64,000 bases of DNA from Cryptomeria japonica (GCF_030272615.1 NC_081410.1:128455640-128519639); one strand, 5' to 3'; shown: positions 24,415 through 36,229, counted from the stretch's first letter. Made by a program: numbers and translations. Notes: generated by a model from the letters alone, not told the origin.

Positions 24415-24936
24415 GTGATATGGGTTAGTCCTCCCAATGGTTGGATGAAAATAAACTTTGACGGGGCTTCAAAGGGTAATCTTGGTATTACAGGATGTGG
24501 GGTGGTCCTTAGGGACAAATGGGGAAAATGCAAAATTATAAAATGCATACCTATAGGAAATCAGACAAATCATGTAGCTGAGGCTATGTCGGCATACCAT
24601 GGGATGGTCCTTGCTAAGGAAGCCAACTACACCAGAGTTGAAGGAGACTCATTGAACATAATCAATTGTTTGAATAAGAAGTTCTTGCCTTCTTGGTCAA
24701 TAAGTAATGCTATCAAAGTGGCTAAGAAAATTAGTGAGGAATTTGAAATATGTGTTTTCACACATGTGTATAGGGAAGAAAAATCATGCGCTGACTGGGA
24801 AGCCAACCTAGCATGCCAAATAGAAGATATCATTACTATTAATGGTGAGAGTGAGCTTGCATGTGAAGTGAAATCTCTGCTCGATCTGGACTGTATCCAG
24901 ACGAGGCAACGTGGCAATATCAACTATAATTTCTAA
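24415..24936 (+). pseudogene. LINE-3 RNase H domain (RVT_3-like), intact core
   Basis: An open 173-codon frame without a true start codon, because the element is 5'-truncated. It shows all RNase H sites: INFDGASKGNLG (Asp), HVAEAMSAYHGMVLAKE (Glu), VEGDSLNIINCL (Asp) and CADWEANLACQIED (final Asp). It matches the C-terminal RNase H of plant L1 ORF2. After the catalytic core a tail of about 40 residues leads to the stop, and the next ORF begins about 130 bp later. It is the best-preserved RNase H of the window, but lacks the polymerase it worked with. Confidence 0.85.
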
Positions 24937-25059
24937 ATGCCTCTTCCACTTATTTCGAAGCAGGGTTATAACGGAGGTAATGAGCATTTATTTATGTGTC
25001 TTTTCATAATTGTTTGGCACGGATTTTGGTTTTTTTTTTAGGGCATCCACAGAAACCAG

Positions 25060-26737
25060 AGAAGAAGAATTGGAGTTGAGAGAAGGAAATTCAGGGATAG
25101 TGAAGGTAAAATGGGAGGAAATAAAAAAAGGTTTGAACCTTCCTCTTGCTCGGAAAGGAGGAAGAATAGGGAAGTGTGGGATATTCTTCAGGAGGGCGTC
25201 TGAGTGTGTTTATGGAGAAGCTTAGTGGGAAATATCCTATGGTTACCAAACACTTTATCAAGAATTGGAAGAATGGCAAGATCCTGGTCGGGTCCCAAAT
25301 GATGACTGTAGATGAGGAGATTATTGCTAAAGCTATGGGGATGATGAAGGAGGGCATGAAATTTTATAGGGACCACAACATATTTGATAAAGCAGTAGAC
25401 AAATTCCCAGTCACAGATGATGAGAAGAAGAAGATGGTGAAAGTCAACAATTCCTATCATTCCCCAAAATGGATATGCAGGCCATGGAGGTTTATTTTAT
25501 TTGCTACTATCACCTATATCACTTTGGATGGTAGGTTTACCAGAGCCTATGGACACCACTTTGTTTTGCTCAACCATTTCCACCATGGGGAAAAGGTGAG
25601 CTTGCCATATTATCTTGCATGTTACATGGACCATACTATCAAGGAGATACAAAAAGATCCCAAAGGTGACCATGCCCTTCACCTGGGTCTTATGGCTCTT
25701 GTTTATAAAGTTCTTAAAGGGAGATGCAATGAAAAACCTATTAAAGGTAAATATGCAAGAGATGAGGACACGGAGAGTGAAGCCAGTGGTTTTAACTTTG
25801 ATTCAGAGACTGAGAGCGACTCAAAGGAGACTAGTAAAAAAGGGAGGAACAAGGCTAAGAGGAAAAGGATTTTAATGGATTCAGAGATTTCAGAGTTTGA
25901 CGCAGAATCCTTCAAGGGTAAATTCATTAAAAAAAGAAAGGGAAAGTTATAGGAAGGCAAATTCGAAGGAAGAAGACTAGCAAGGGAAGTAATAAAGATA
26001 TTAGTCAAATTCTGACTGATTCTGATGACGAGGCAGAGGAGAATAAAAATGACGAGGGATAGGATAAGGAGGGGGAGGAGAATCTGGTTATGAGCAACAT
26101 TGAGGGTTTGAAAACCCAAGGCCTGCAGAAAGAGGAACATGAGGACAAAAGTGGTAAGCTTAGTGACTATGTTGGTGTAAATGAGACTATAAAGGGTTTC
26201 TGTGATATCGTCGATACAATGGTGAAGGACATCGACAACTTGAAGAAAGATATGATGGCTATCAAAAGAGCAACGATTTGCGAGAAACCCCTGTCGGAAA
26301 ATGTTAAAGAATTGGTAGTTGCAATTAATAATGCGGAAGCCATTGAAAGTATGGTGGGTAAAATTATAGCAACTGAAAAAAAGGTTAAAGAGAGGGAAGA
26401 AAATAAGGAGGTGAAAGGGATGGAAACTGCTATGAACAATCTAGATAGCAGAATTGATAGGATCGAACTCATTGTTAAGAAGATTGTAGAATAAAAATTC
26501 CAGATCCTCAAAGCATCGATGGATAACATGAACATCTTGATCAATATATTTGAGAACAACACAGAGAAAGATGGTGACAAGGAACATCTGGACAAAAAAG
26601 GTCATGAGAAGAGGACCAGAGCCAATACTAGGATCAAGGGCGACATCAAAGGTCGTGAGCTAGAGGAGTTAAAGACCTCGGTGGACAACATTAAGAAAAT
26701 GGTTGTCCATGTTGAGGATATCATGAAAAATATCTAG
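25060..26737 (+). pseudogene. Extra ORF of LINE-3: globular domain, charged linker, coiled coil
   Basis: The main frame is 25176-25952 (258 codons). A frameshift near 25940 and stops at 26060 and about 26492 separate it from segments continuing to 26737; an N-terminal piece in another frame may begin near 25060. Roughly 520 residues in all. Part 1 (about 180 residues) is folded-looking: KYPMVTKHFIKNWKNGKI, TVDEEIIAKAMGMMKEG, PWRFILFATITYITLDGRFT, HHFVLLNHFHHGEKVSLPYY. Part 2 is acidic then Lys/Arg-rich (GRNKAKRKRILMDSE), nuclear-signal-like. Part 3 is helical with heptads (DIDNLKKDMMAIKRA, MNNLDSRIDRIELIVKKIVE). I do not know the function. Part 1 loosely recalls transposon-associated 'plant mobile domain' or putative plant transposon proteins, a weak resemblance. 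Confidence 0.6.
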
Positions 26738-26974
26738 CTAGCTCTGTCTTTGTTTTGGCAGTGGTCTCGGTTTCTGTCTTTTTGCTGTCGTTTTGCTTTC
26801 CTAAAGCTGTCTTTTTTTGGTTTTTTTATGTAAGATGTATTGAGATCCCCTTTTGATTGGTTGGGATCTTTTTCAATTTTTGAAGTGATCAGGCATGGAT
26901 TTTCCTAGTTCTTTTGATCTCCTGCTATGTAAAAGGTTCGGGTTCCTTTCAAAAACCTGCTTTTACTTAATCAA
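26738..26974 (+). other. LINE-3 3' UTR with terminal stem-loop
   Basis: T/G-rich 3' UTR. At 26929-26966 GTAAAAG pairs perfectly with CTTTTAC, and inside it CGGGTT pairs with AACCTG (one G-T pair) after a 3-nt bulge, leaving a 9-nt loop. The element ends 8 nt later with no long poly(A). Confidence 0.65.
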
Positions 26975-26989
26975 AACAAAATGAAATCT
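26975..26989. repeat. LINE-3 target-site duplication, 3' copy
   Basis: AACAAAATGAAATCT, identical to 24377-24391. Confidence 0.9.
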
Positions 26990-29900
26990 CATAAAATCTC
27001 CCAAAACACTTATAAATAAATGCAACACCCTTCCAATTAATAGAATTTGAAGTAAAATAATTCTACCACTAGTAAGAGTAATTCTCAAACTAGAGAGATT
27101 CTCCAATTAATATTTGTAAGAGAATATGTCATAAAAATGAAATTGTAACTCCCTCCATTTTTATCAAAATTTATTTTTGTAACTCTGATGTCATAAACAT
27201 ACCATGAATAGAGATATATTTTGTCATGGAGTAAATTTGCAACTGACATGTCATAAAATTTGCTAATATAAAATTTATTCCTTCAAAAATAAATAAATAT
27301 TGTAATCTCCACTTGTTATAGAATATGCTAATAATAAATTTCCTCTTCTAGTATACCATGTGTCGTGGCGTTCCCCTTTTCTCCTACACCATGTGCTTAC
27401 ATAAATTTTAACATAATGTAGAGGACTCTAACAATAGGATATAAAAAAGCTTATCATAATTCTAGAATATTTTTTCTTGGAGTTACCAAGAGATTTGAAT
27501 CTCTCGTGAAATTTAGATCTAGACTTTTCTTACTTCTTTTCCCTTTTATTTTATTTTCCTTTCTACTTACCATGAATATATGGGACCTCTTTGATTAATT
27601 TGGAATCATAACAAGATAGTCCCCTGTGAAATTGACAAAGAATACAATGAAGTCATGTAATGATATTCCTCCCTTCATCTTTACTCTGATGGAGTTAAAT
27701 TAGGTGACTATTATATTGAAGGAATTCATATAATTATAGACAAACCTACCATCCTCTATGTTGAGGGTATAAGAGTTATTTCTTAGAAAAAGTTTATTAA
27801 CTAGAGATTTAGCTTGATAATAATCTCTCTAATGATAAAATAATATGTCAAATAGAGTCTATGAGGCCATTTAGTTTTATATCCAACACATCCCAATCAT
27901 CTTGTGGCATTGTAGAACACTTCGTACTACATTTTTTAACTTGAAGATATTTATCTATGAGTATATTTTCTATTTGAAGTTATAGTACTAAAAAGTATTA
28001 TAATTTTTTTCCATTTCTTTTTTAGATGCACCTTCCATCTCTTTCTAGTATAAGAACAAACCCTTCTATGCAAACTCCCACTCAAATAAATATTAGTTCA
28101 AAAAACTCTCTACCCAACACTGAAATATGAGGTAATTAGCATCTAATACAAAATGAAAGGAAGTGGGGTGTGTAAAAAAAAATCCTAAAATAATCTTATA
28201 GAGCATTTTTGTATAAATTTAAGACATTTGTAATTTTAGAAAAGAGACACGTATAATAAATGGTAGTATGAGGGTTTATGTGGGTAAAACTCATTTGAGA
28301 GAAAAAGCTCACACTCCAAGAGTAGAACCACTTGTATTATTCATAAAAAATAATGGTTAAAATATAATCAAGGCTATGCCTCTTGGAAGATTATCACTAG
28401 CATAAAATTCTAGAATGATTATGGTAGCATAATGATACCTCCAATTTAATTATAGAAACTTCATCTCCAAATAATAATAAATGGGCAAATTTTAAATTTG
28501 AAACTATAAATGGTATATGAAAACCTTTTAAAAGTCCAAACAATGTTTGGGTACCCCAAAATGGGTTTAATTCAAATATCTTAATTTGGTTTTGGTCCTC
28601 CTAGATATTTTTAACATATTCATCATACTCTTACATTATGATAATCTCATATTTACCTACCAAGACTCGAGTGTCCCAATTTGTCCTTAGTGAATACATT
28701 CAAAGATGCTTCATGATAAGTATCTAACATTGTCATAATGCTAGTCAAGATTTTAAATGTAACCCCCTTCTTACATGATCTTATGAATCATAATATTTTT
28801 TTTATATAACTCATATGATAATGATGTTATGTACAACACAAGATACTAACTCATGGCCAAAAGATGCCACCTCCATGTAGGACTCCTAACTCATCATGTG
28901 AGGAAAAAAGTACACTAAAAACAAATTCCATGTCACCTCTAAATGGAATGGAAATCCTTGCACATAAAGATAAAATACATAAACGATGAAATTGTGAGTG
29001 CATGCAAAATTATTGAAACTAAACATTAGGAATGTAGGCTTCCATATGATGCCTCAGGAGTGTGTGTGTGAACATAATATATGCATTTGAAAACATGTTT
29101 AAGGATTTGATTCTCGTTATAGCCTCCATTCTTTGTTCAATTTATTTATGCAAGCTCCAAACAAGGGTTTCAATTGTACATAGGCATGCTATAATTCTAA
29201 AGATTTGATTCTAAACATTGTCTAGACTCATTACTCATTTTTTCCCTAGAGATTTTGTAAACATCCATAGTGTACTCTCGATAGTAGAATAAATAGCAAA
29301 CTAAACTAATCACTCTCGTTGAAATTTTTCCTCTTACAAGATTTTTTCACTTGATAAAATTTTCTCTCATTCTTTTTGTGTATATTTTCCTATATTTTTT
29401 CTCTAATTCCATATTCTTATATATAACTTCCATCTAATATGAACATGTATAGTTCTAATTATATCCATTAAAATTAAAATAATACAATTTATAAAAAAAT
29501 TATGAAATTGACAAACCAAAACCTTACATATAACTATTAGAATTTTTTATTATCAATTCATTTCAATATACTACAAATGTAATGTAAATGCATTTTATTT
29601 GTCTACAAATACTTCAGAATCTTTAAAGTGTGCATGTGCATTAAGTGTTGCAAATTCCATTTGCTTTTGTATTTTTCCTCTAAGGTCTTCACCTCCATTT
29701 GCTTTTGTATTTTTCCTCTAAGGTCTTCACCTTGTACAATATCTTATCTTGTACAGCTCGAATCAAATTAAAGCCCATATAATGTGGAATCTACGCTTAC
29801 CTTAGTCTTTCAAATTGCATTCATTCATTTGCTCTTTTATTTGTTTGTTTGTGGTATTTTCTTGGTTGTTCACTTTAGTCTTTCAATGTTTAAATTGTTA

Positions 29901-30062
29901 CTTGTCAAATTTCTCCTATTCAATTGACTTGGTTGATAATTTTAGTGAAGACTTTACATATTTTAATATTTTTTTTTTGTACTTTTTATTTTTAATTATT
30001 ACATTGATGTAAAAAAATGGAGGATTTTTCATCTACAATATCGTTTCAGTTATTTGATACAA
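26990..30062. other. Gene-free AT-rich spacer
   Basis: Only short chance ORFs (such as the hydrophobic one at 29815-30012). It contains the 38-bp tandem duplication at 29657-29732. No LTR ends, primer sites or domains recognised. Confidence 0.6.
29657..29732. repeat. Perfect 38-bp tandem duplication
   Basis: The unit starting CCATTTGCTTTTGTATTTTT and ending GGTCTTCACCT occurs at 29657-29694 and 29695-29732 without a mismatch, so the duplication is recent. Confidence 0.97.
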
Positions 30063-30161
30063 GAAATGGTTATCTAGCCTTTAGGATGCACCAATACATA
30101 AGTTATGGTGTATGAGGACAATTTATGGATTGGTGCATTCTTGAGGCTGGATAGCCATTTC
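30063..30161 (+). ncRNA. 99-nt foldback, miRNA-precursor-like hairpin
   Basis: 30063-30104 pairs with 30120-30161. Of 42 facing positions, 40 pair on the + strand (five as G-U) and only two are mismatched (30082/30142 and 30096/30128); the terminal loop is 15 nt. The changes that distinguish the two arms are almost all of the kind that gives G-U pairs in + strand RNA. Size and shape fit a plant pre-miRNA; a short inverted-repeat transposon is the main alternative. I do not recognise the arms as a named miRNA, and transcription cannot be judged from sequence. Confidence 0.5.
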
Positions 30162-31539
30162 CTCTCATATGGAACACAAATCTTAGGTTGAAACCTCTTC
30201 GTCTAAGAACCAAATACTGAGAGACATTTTATAACGAAAACTAGTGGTTGAGTATAGTTTGAGTTCTTTAACAAAAATTTGATAGTCATTTACATGTCAA
30301 AATAATAATATTTAATAATAAACTAATATCTTCAAAAAGAATTAAATCAATATTTCTCAATATTTTTTTTTACGTAATATTTTATTTAGCTTTATATTTG
30401 ATGTGAAATAAAGATCATCTTTAATGATATCTTATTTTGGACTTGTTGATTTATCAATTTTTTTAGTATGCTAAAAAATGTAAAATGTAATTACAATAAG
30501 AAGAGATGAATTATAATGTTATAATTATGTTTGAGGGAAAAAATCTAATCTTAAATTTCACATTCATTTGCATGTTAATTTATTGAAATGTAAGAATAAA
30601 TATACTGTTAATGATTTCTTATTAAATAAAAACAATTGATACGTGAAATAAAAGGTAACTCTTCAAAATAAATACTATCTTAAATACATATTAAATTAAA
30701 TTGTTCTTGTGTGTTACTTATCTATTAAATGAACATTTTTATGATATTCAAATGCAAAATAAAATAACTTTTGTTTAATATATTTTTTAAAGCAATATAT
30801 TGCATTATCATTGAGAAATAATATAGTTCTTAAGTAAAAGTTAAGATAACTAAATTATATATATGTTTTTATCTACTATTTATTTTGTTTATATGTTTGT
30901 GTATGTAGTGTAATTAATAAATAATATCTATATAATTATAGTATAGACACCTCAAAAATATTGAGTTATATAGTATAGACATTCAACGTTGATATCTTTG
31001 GACATCTTTTAAATAGATGCATTTAAGATATTTATGCTAATACTAGTATTTAAGATATAATATGTGCAACAAGATTAAATTATGTTAAAAAATTATTAAA
31101 TATATTATATAATAATTTCATAATGTACTTATATAATATTAAGTGTAATTTTTTTTAAAAAGAATGATTTTTTTTTTCTATTTATAGTGTTGAGTATTGT
31201 TTTATATATTTGAATAGTAACTTTGTGTTGATCTTTTTGACAATCTATTTCTTTGAATTCAAATTTTATATAAAACATTTAAAACATCACATATTTCCAA
31301 AGTAATAAAAAACTATATACAATTATATTACATTTAACTTAATTTTTTTAATTAATATATACATATTATGTATCTTTTTTTGAAAGAAATAAATACACAT
31401 CTCACATTTGAAAATTTGTTTGCACATATCAATATATTATTGTTTGAACAAAAGACTATACATAAATATGTTAATAATCAAGACTATATAAATATGTTAG
31501 TGTGTGTTAAGAAAATAAAGCGCATAAAAATATATATCA
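30162..31539. other. Gene-free AT-rich spacer
   Basis: No supported coding region, repeat array or element end; very A/T-rich. Confidence 0.6.
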
Positions 31540-31801
31540 ATGAGCAACAAATAAAAGCAGAGATACTAGAACACAAACACAACATATTATGTGGTTCATC
31601 AATTTCACTACATCCAGGGAAAAAGAAGGCACTTGTGCATCTTTTATTATTCATAGAAAGAAATACACCAATTCTCACACACCATGAAAATATTTCAACC
31701 CTCAAGTTTTATAAATCTCATTTGTAAAGTCAAGAGACACTTGGGAATGTGAATAGTTGGGGAAAGTAAAAAGATGTGCTAGTTGACTTCACGACAAAAC
31801 A
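31540..31801 (-). mobile_element. Copia-B 3' LTR fragment
   Basis: On the minus strand an LTR start TGTTTTGTCGTGAAG lies directly after the polypurine-like AAGTGGGAGAT (31802-31812 on +). The lower end near 31540 is only a guess from the copia-like LTR-end sequence there. Confidence 0.5.
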
Positions 31802-31829
31802 ATCTCCCACTTGAAGTCCAACCCATGTT

Positions 31830-32085
31830 GCAAATATCTAAGCTTGGAGATGTCATTTTCTTTTCTAGCATTATTGTTACAATTTAACCAAACCAAGAGA
31901 AGCTTTGTAGAACTCTAGCTTCTCTTTTGCGACAACCTTAGTAAATGCATCAATAAGATTCAAAATAGTATGAATCTTTTTTATTAATTTACTCTATTAA
32001 TGGAAACTCTAAATGAAATGATATCACAACTCTATGTGCTTTGTTCTATTATGGAAGGTTACATTTTTGTTAGATGTATATCACT
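31830..32085 (-). pseudogene. Copia-B pol C-terminus (RNase H end), remnant
   Basis: Minus-strand fragments read NRTKHIELSYHFI near 32080-32035 (the conserved TKHIE.KYHFIR motif of copia RNase H) and, after frameshifts, DAFTKVVAKEKLEFYKASLGLV near 31950-31885, the usual last residues of copia pol. The polypurine tract and LTR start follow at the expected distance. Everything upstream of this is missing or unrecognisable. Confidence 0.65.
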
Positions 32086-33117
32086 ATTTCTATTTTATAC
32101 AAAATAAAATCTTGTTGTTTAAGTCAGCTAAAAAATTGTTGCAACCATTATATCAGTATATAAGTCTCAGTGTACATGTATCACATCAATATAAAAACAT
32201 ACGATGTCGATAAACTTGTGTATAATTGTATACATAAAAATAGTGTTATGCATCATTTGATCTACATTCATGTGTCTCTATATAAAAAATATACCTCTAT
32301 AAAAAACTCTATGAACCATGAATCATGACCTTCCTGGAGCATGGGTCCCTAAGCCTGTGGGCACTAAGGGATCTATATCTCGATGTGGAGGCTACTTGAT
32401 TGATGTAGAGTAGGATTGAATAGTGGATACACTCCATGTACGTAGTCCTCTCATCTCTCCTCTCATCTCCATGATAGTATTTCTCCAGGCTGCTATCGAC
32501 ATCCTTTCAGACTATAGCTCACCTCAAAGAGTATCCTCTTGTTATTTGGTAGTTCTTAGGTTCTCCTATAGTTGGCACACTCTAGGATAATCATGTTCAC
32601 TAGTAGAGTCACTTTGTGTAGCCTTGACCTATCTCCAAAGGTCATTGACCTGGCTTTAAAGGTGTTATATTTTAATTTAGTTGTCACTTGTGTTCTTAAT
32701 GTATGCATTTGATTTTAGGTATGTTATGGATGATTTATGATATACAGTTGATTAGATGCTATCATGATTTAATTGCACATATGTTGTACACATGCTTAAT
32801 TAAATGTGATGATGATCTAATATGATGTGATGACATAGATGAATGTAAAATGACACATGCTCAATGAACATACTAAATAATAAATTATCATTCTAGCTAA
32901 TATTGTACAATGAATAATTAATATAAAAAACATAGATATCATGCATAGAAATCAAACACATATATGTCTAAATGCTAACTCAATAAATTAACCATACACA
33001 TGTATACAACATAACACAATGAAAAGAAGCAATGTGTTGATGAATAAATACCATAACATAATGAACTTAATACCTTAAATTGCATTAAGTATCATACACA
33101 TGACACATAGAGTGTTT
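32086..33117. other. Unassigned stretch between copia-B and gypsy-C
   Basis: No coding region recognised. The 3' LTR of gypsy-C should lie here, since its pol ends at about 33118 on the minus strand, but I could not place LTR ends. The moderately GC-rich part 32330-32660 is unlike its neighbours and unidentified. Confidence 0.5.
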
Positions 33118-34135
33118 ATTTGCAAAACACCGATGCAAGTGCATGACATTCACAAGTTCCTTTAATAGTGTACCATCCATCTCAGATAGACCATAAGCAC
33201 CAAAACCATAGACTATGTAAAGAACCTAACTAATTAGGGTTACACTTCCCCTTTTGGTTAGGTGACACATTTACATTTCAATACTTCTCATAGAGAATGA
33301 GGTCACCTATACTAAAGTGTGAGGAATTTTTTTTTGATTATATAGCCTTGATAAAGATTTTTGTAAGATTGAAGGTGCTCAAGGGCCTTCAATCAATGAT
33401 TATCAAGTAAATCAAGCTGTTTGAGATGGTTAGTACAGTAAGTGTCATCATCACTAACCCTTTAATGCAAACTCATAAAGAAGGAATTTCCAACCTAGAG
33501 GCATGATATCATTAACACCATATATGAGGTTATAGGGCATAGTTCCAGATTAGCCATCCAAACACTCATGTGAGAGGCCCATAATGCATTGGTGAATCAA
33601 GTATGTGAATCTTTACCATGCTTATTGACCATCTTACACAAAATTCATTCATCGGTCTTGTTTGAATCTTTGACCATTGGATTGAGGATAGTAAGGTCTA
33701 GAAAATTGATGTTGAATAAGAAATTTATCGAGAAATTGCTTCACCTTGTTCTTAAATGAGGTACCATTGTTAGAAACAACAATAGAAGGCAATCCAAAAT
33801 GAGATTACATTTTTTAGAAGAAAAAGACAAATTGCTTTGATGGTAGTGGATCTCAACAAAATAACCTTGATCCAATTCGTGAAGTAATTAGTAGCAATAA
33901 TGATGAAGGTATGTCCTTTAGAAGAAGGGGAAGATATCTTTCCAATGATATTGAGAACCCAAGTTTTAAATGGCCAAGGAGAAGCTTGAGTACAAAGTTC
34001 CTATGTAGGAGCTCACATGAGATTGCAATGTTGTTGACATTGAGGACATTTCTTGACAAAAGAAAAGGAATTTTCTTACAGAATTTGCTAATAATAACCC
34101 AAATTAATTAACTTATGAACTAAGGATTTACCACC
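33118..34135 (-). pseudogene. Gypsy-C integrase, decayed
   Basis: Minus-strand pieces in several frames: VHKLINLGYY and FVKKCPQCQQHCNLM (HHCC zinc finger), WPFKTWVLNIIGKI and KGHTFIIIATNYFTNWIKVI (core; the first catalytic Asp, usually GLD, reads LN), then remnants of the second Asp/Glu region, and a C-terminal part IGDLILYEKY, NVNVSPNQKGKCNPN, ending CECHALASVFC near 33120. Integrase joins element cDNA to host DNA. Multiple stops and shifts make it non-functional. The 5' part of the zinc finger lies beyond gypsy-D. Confidence 0.7.
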
Positions 34136-34140
34136 AAAAT
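34136..34140. repeat. Gypsy-D target-site duplication, left copy
   Basis: AAAAT, matching 45082-45086. Confidence 0.75.
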
Positions 34141-34938
34141 TGATTTAGGAGCATCCTAGGTTGATGAGCGATCTTGCATCAACCAAAAATATATATCTTT
34201 AGTTTTGTTCTAAGTTACAACTTTTGTGTTTCTTCTAGTGTTCTCCGGAAGTTGTTCATTTTCTATTGCGGATCAAATCTTTGGCTTCCACACTTGTTCT
34301 CATTCCTTATTCCATATTTTCAGTTCATTTGGATCTTTTTTCAGCAAGTTGTCACTTTTCAATTGTTTGTTTCTTGGTTTCCAAAGCAGTTTTGAGCTTA
34401 ACGGCTAGTTGGAGATTTCTTCTCTTGCGAAGCATTTTCTTGGCTTGCTGATCTAATTGGCACCACACACAATGTTCTCGGGCCCTTGGACAATCTTCCT
34501 TTGTGGTCCACACTTCATTTGTGTCCTTGGCAGAGGAGATCTTCACACTTTGGGTTTTACCTATTTTACACATTTTATTTTCCTATCTTGGAGATTGTAA
34601 TCTTTTGCGGTTGACTTGGATATGTTTTGGATGCTATGTATATTGTTGTATTTGATCCTTTGGGGGATTGCAAAGAAATATGATGATATCAATTCATGAT
34701 TTGTAATTTAAACACCTCTTGGATGTCCAAATGGATTATATTTTGCAATGTATTCTGTAATAAATCCTGTAAACCTGCATGTTTGCACATAGGTTGCTAG
34801 CTAGTTTATGATGAGTCTATGATATTATGGATGTTTGATCTTGCATTTTCTACATTGTCTTGTTTCTTTCATTGTGTTACTCTTGTTGTATGATCCTAAT
34901 TGTTCTCTTTGAGGGCCCTCCAGACCATGGTTGCGTTA
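34141..34938 (+). repeat. Gypsy-D 5' LTR
   Basis: Begins TGATTTAGG, ends GCGTTA; the 3' LTR begins TGATGTGGG and ends GCATCG. Both derive from an original TGATGT...GCATCA with inverted ends. Several short ORFs inside are chance. Confidence 0.85.
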
Positions 34939-34940
34939 GA

Positions 34941-34952
34941 TGGTATTAGAGC
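34941..34952 (+). promoter_or_regulatory. Gypsy-D primer-binding site
   Basis: TGGTATTAGAGC, one change from the initiator-Met tRNA complement TGGTATCAGAGC, two bases after the 5' LTR. Confidence 0.85.
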
Positions 34953-35089
34953 TAGTTGTGAACCTTGAGGCATTCCTTTGGGTGAACAGATCACCGATTT
35001 GAGGCAAACTGCAAGTGTGTTCAATAGATCACCGATCAAGAGGAAATTGGAACTTTGTAGTCAAATTGCTAAGTTGAGGTAGTTGCACA

Positions 35090-36060
35090 AGATCAAAGGA
35101 GGATATGTTGTTGAGAAGGATGGACCCTAGAAGGGTAGAGAAGATGATGGAGGATTTCAGAAATGAGATGAGAAATGAGATTTGAAATGTGTTGGGTGGT
35201 TTGCAGAGGAATCTAGAATCAGAGGATGAGTATGAAGAGGTAGGGGAAGATCTAGCAGTTGAAGAGGCTAAAGGACTGACAGATGAAGGAGAAGAAATAT
35301 TTCTTAGAGTGGTGGTGCAAGTAAGTAAAATTCTTAAAGTTGAGGTTTTTAACTTTTTCAGGTACACTGAATTCATAAGACTTGATAGATTACATCAGAG
35401 AATTAGAGGACTACTTCAAGTTTGAAGATATTAAGCACAAACTAAGTTGAAAGGGCACATTGCTTTATGGTGGTAAGAGTTGTAAAAAGATAGAGTGGAG
35501 AATGGTGAAATGAAAATCACCTGGTGGAGGCAAATGGTTGCAAGATTGAAGGCTAACTTCATTTCGGGAGACTATGAGTTGGAATTATTCAAGAAGTTGT
35601 AGAACTTGAAGTAGAAGGACATGAGTGTGAAAGAGTATATTGAGGAATTATACAAGGTGATGATCAAATCCAGACATCAAGAGATGGAAAGGGAGAAGGT
35701 GGCTAGATACATAAATGGACTTTGATTTAACATTTAGGATGAGATGAGTATGCTGAAGATTTCCATAGTTGAAGAGGCTTACCAATATTCTCTAAATGCA
35801 TAAGATAAAGTGGAGAGAAGACAATAGAATAACCCTAGGGGAAGAGAGAGACATGCAGTAGATAGAGGACAGATGAGTGGTAGTATGGAGAAGCAGACTA
35901 CTGAAGAATAAAAATCTAATTGGAGTATAGAACAAGACCAGAAGACATAAAGAAAAGGAACTAGTGGTAGCGGCAAGGATTTCTTGGGTAAATGTTTCAA
36001 GTGTGGAGAAACAAGACATAGATCTTATGAGTTTTCTCAGGGAACTGGTAAAAAAGGAAT
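35090..36060 (+). pseudogene. Gypsy-D gag with CCHC zinc knuckle
   Basis: Plus-strand fragments in shifting frames: an acidic N-terminal stretch (LESEDEYEEVGEDLAVEEAK), then the gypsy Retrotrans_gag core LKGHIALWW, VENGEMKITWWRQMVARLKANFISGDYE, KDMSVKEYIEELYKVM and EKVARYINGL, and at 35986-36030 a zinc knuckle CFKCGETRHRSYE in which the last Cys is Phe. Gag forms the particle that packages the element RNA. Many TAG/TGA codons interrupt it, several at former CAG/CGA-like positions. Confidence 0.75.
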
Positions 36061-36229
36061 GTCAAGGAATTTCTGAGCACATGAGGACTAGGAAACTAGA
36101 GTTGCAGATGTGAGTATGGTGGAACTAGAGCAAGGAGAATCTCTTGTGTTTAGGAGATTCTTGTAGAGAAGAGAGGAGAACAAACCTACACAAAGGAAGA
36201 ATCTTTTTTGGACTTTATGAAAATTAGGA

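Larger units (their letters stand above)
24392..26974 (+). mobile_element. LINE-3: 5'-truncated LINE carrying RNase H plus an extra ORF
   Basis: The 2.58-kb unit lies between two perfect 15-bp repeats. It starts inside ORF2 just before the RNase H domain (usual 5' truncation), continues with a long third ORF (about 25060-26737), and ends with a bulged stem-loop 8 nt before the duplication. The duplication shows that RNase H, the extra ORF and the 3' end arrived together as one retrotransposed RNA. It is on the opposite strand to LINE-2. Confidence 0.85.

Noticed and set aside
25176-25952. Host nuclear gene next to a LINE
   Set aside because: The frame lies wholly inside the 15-bp TSD with the LINE 3' end after it, so it is part of the inserted unit.
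29815-30012. Small membrane-protein ORF (65 codons, very hydrophobic)
   Set aside because: T-rich DNA gives Phe/Leu-rich chance ORFs; no start context, homologue or neighbour supports it.
34174-34573. Several hydrophobic or Cys-containing ORFs near 34.2-34.6 kb and again near 44.3-44.7 kb
   Set aside because: Both sets lie inside the two gypsy-D LTRs at equivalent positions and are not conserved as one frame.
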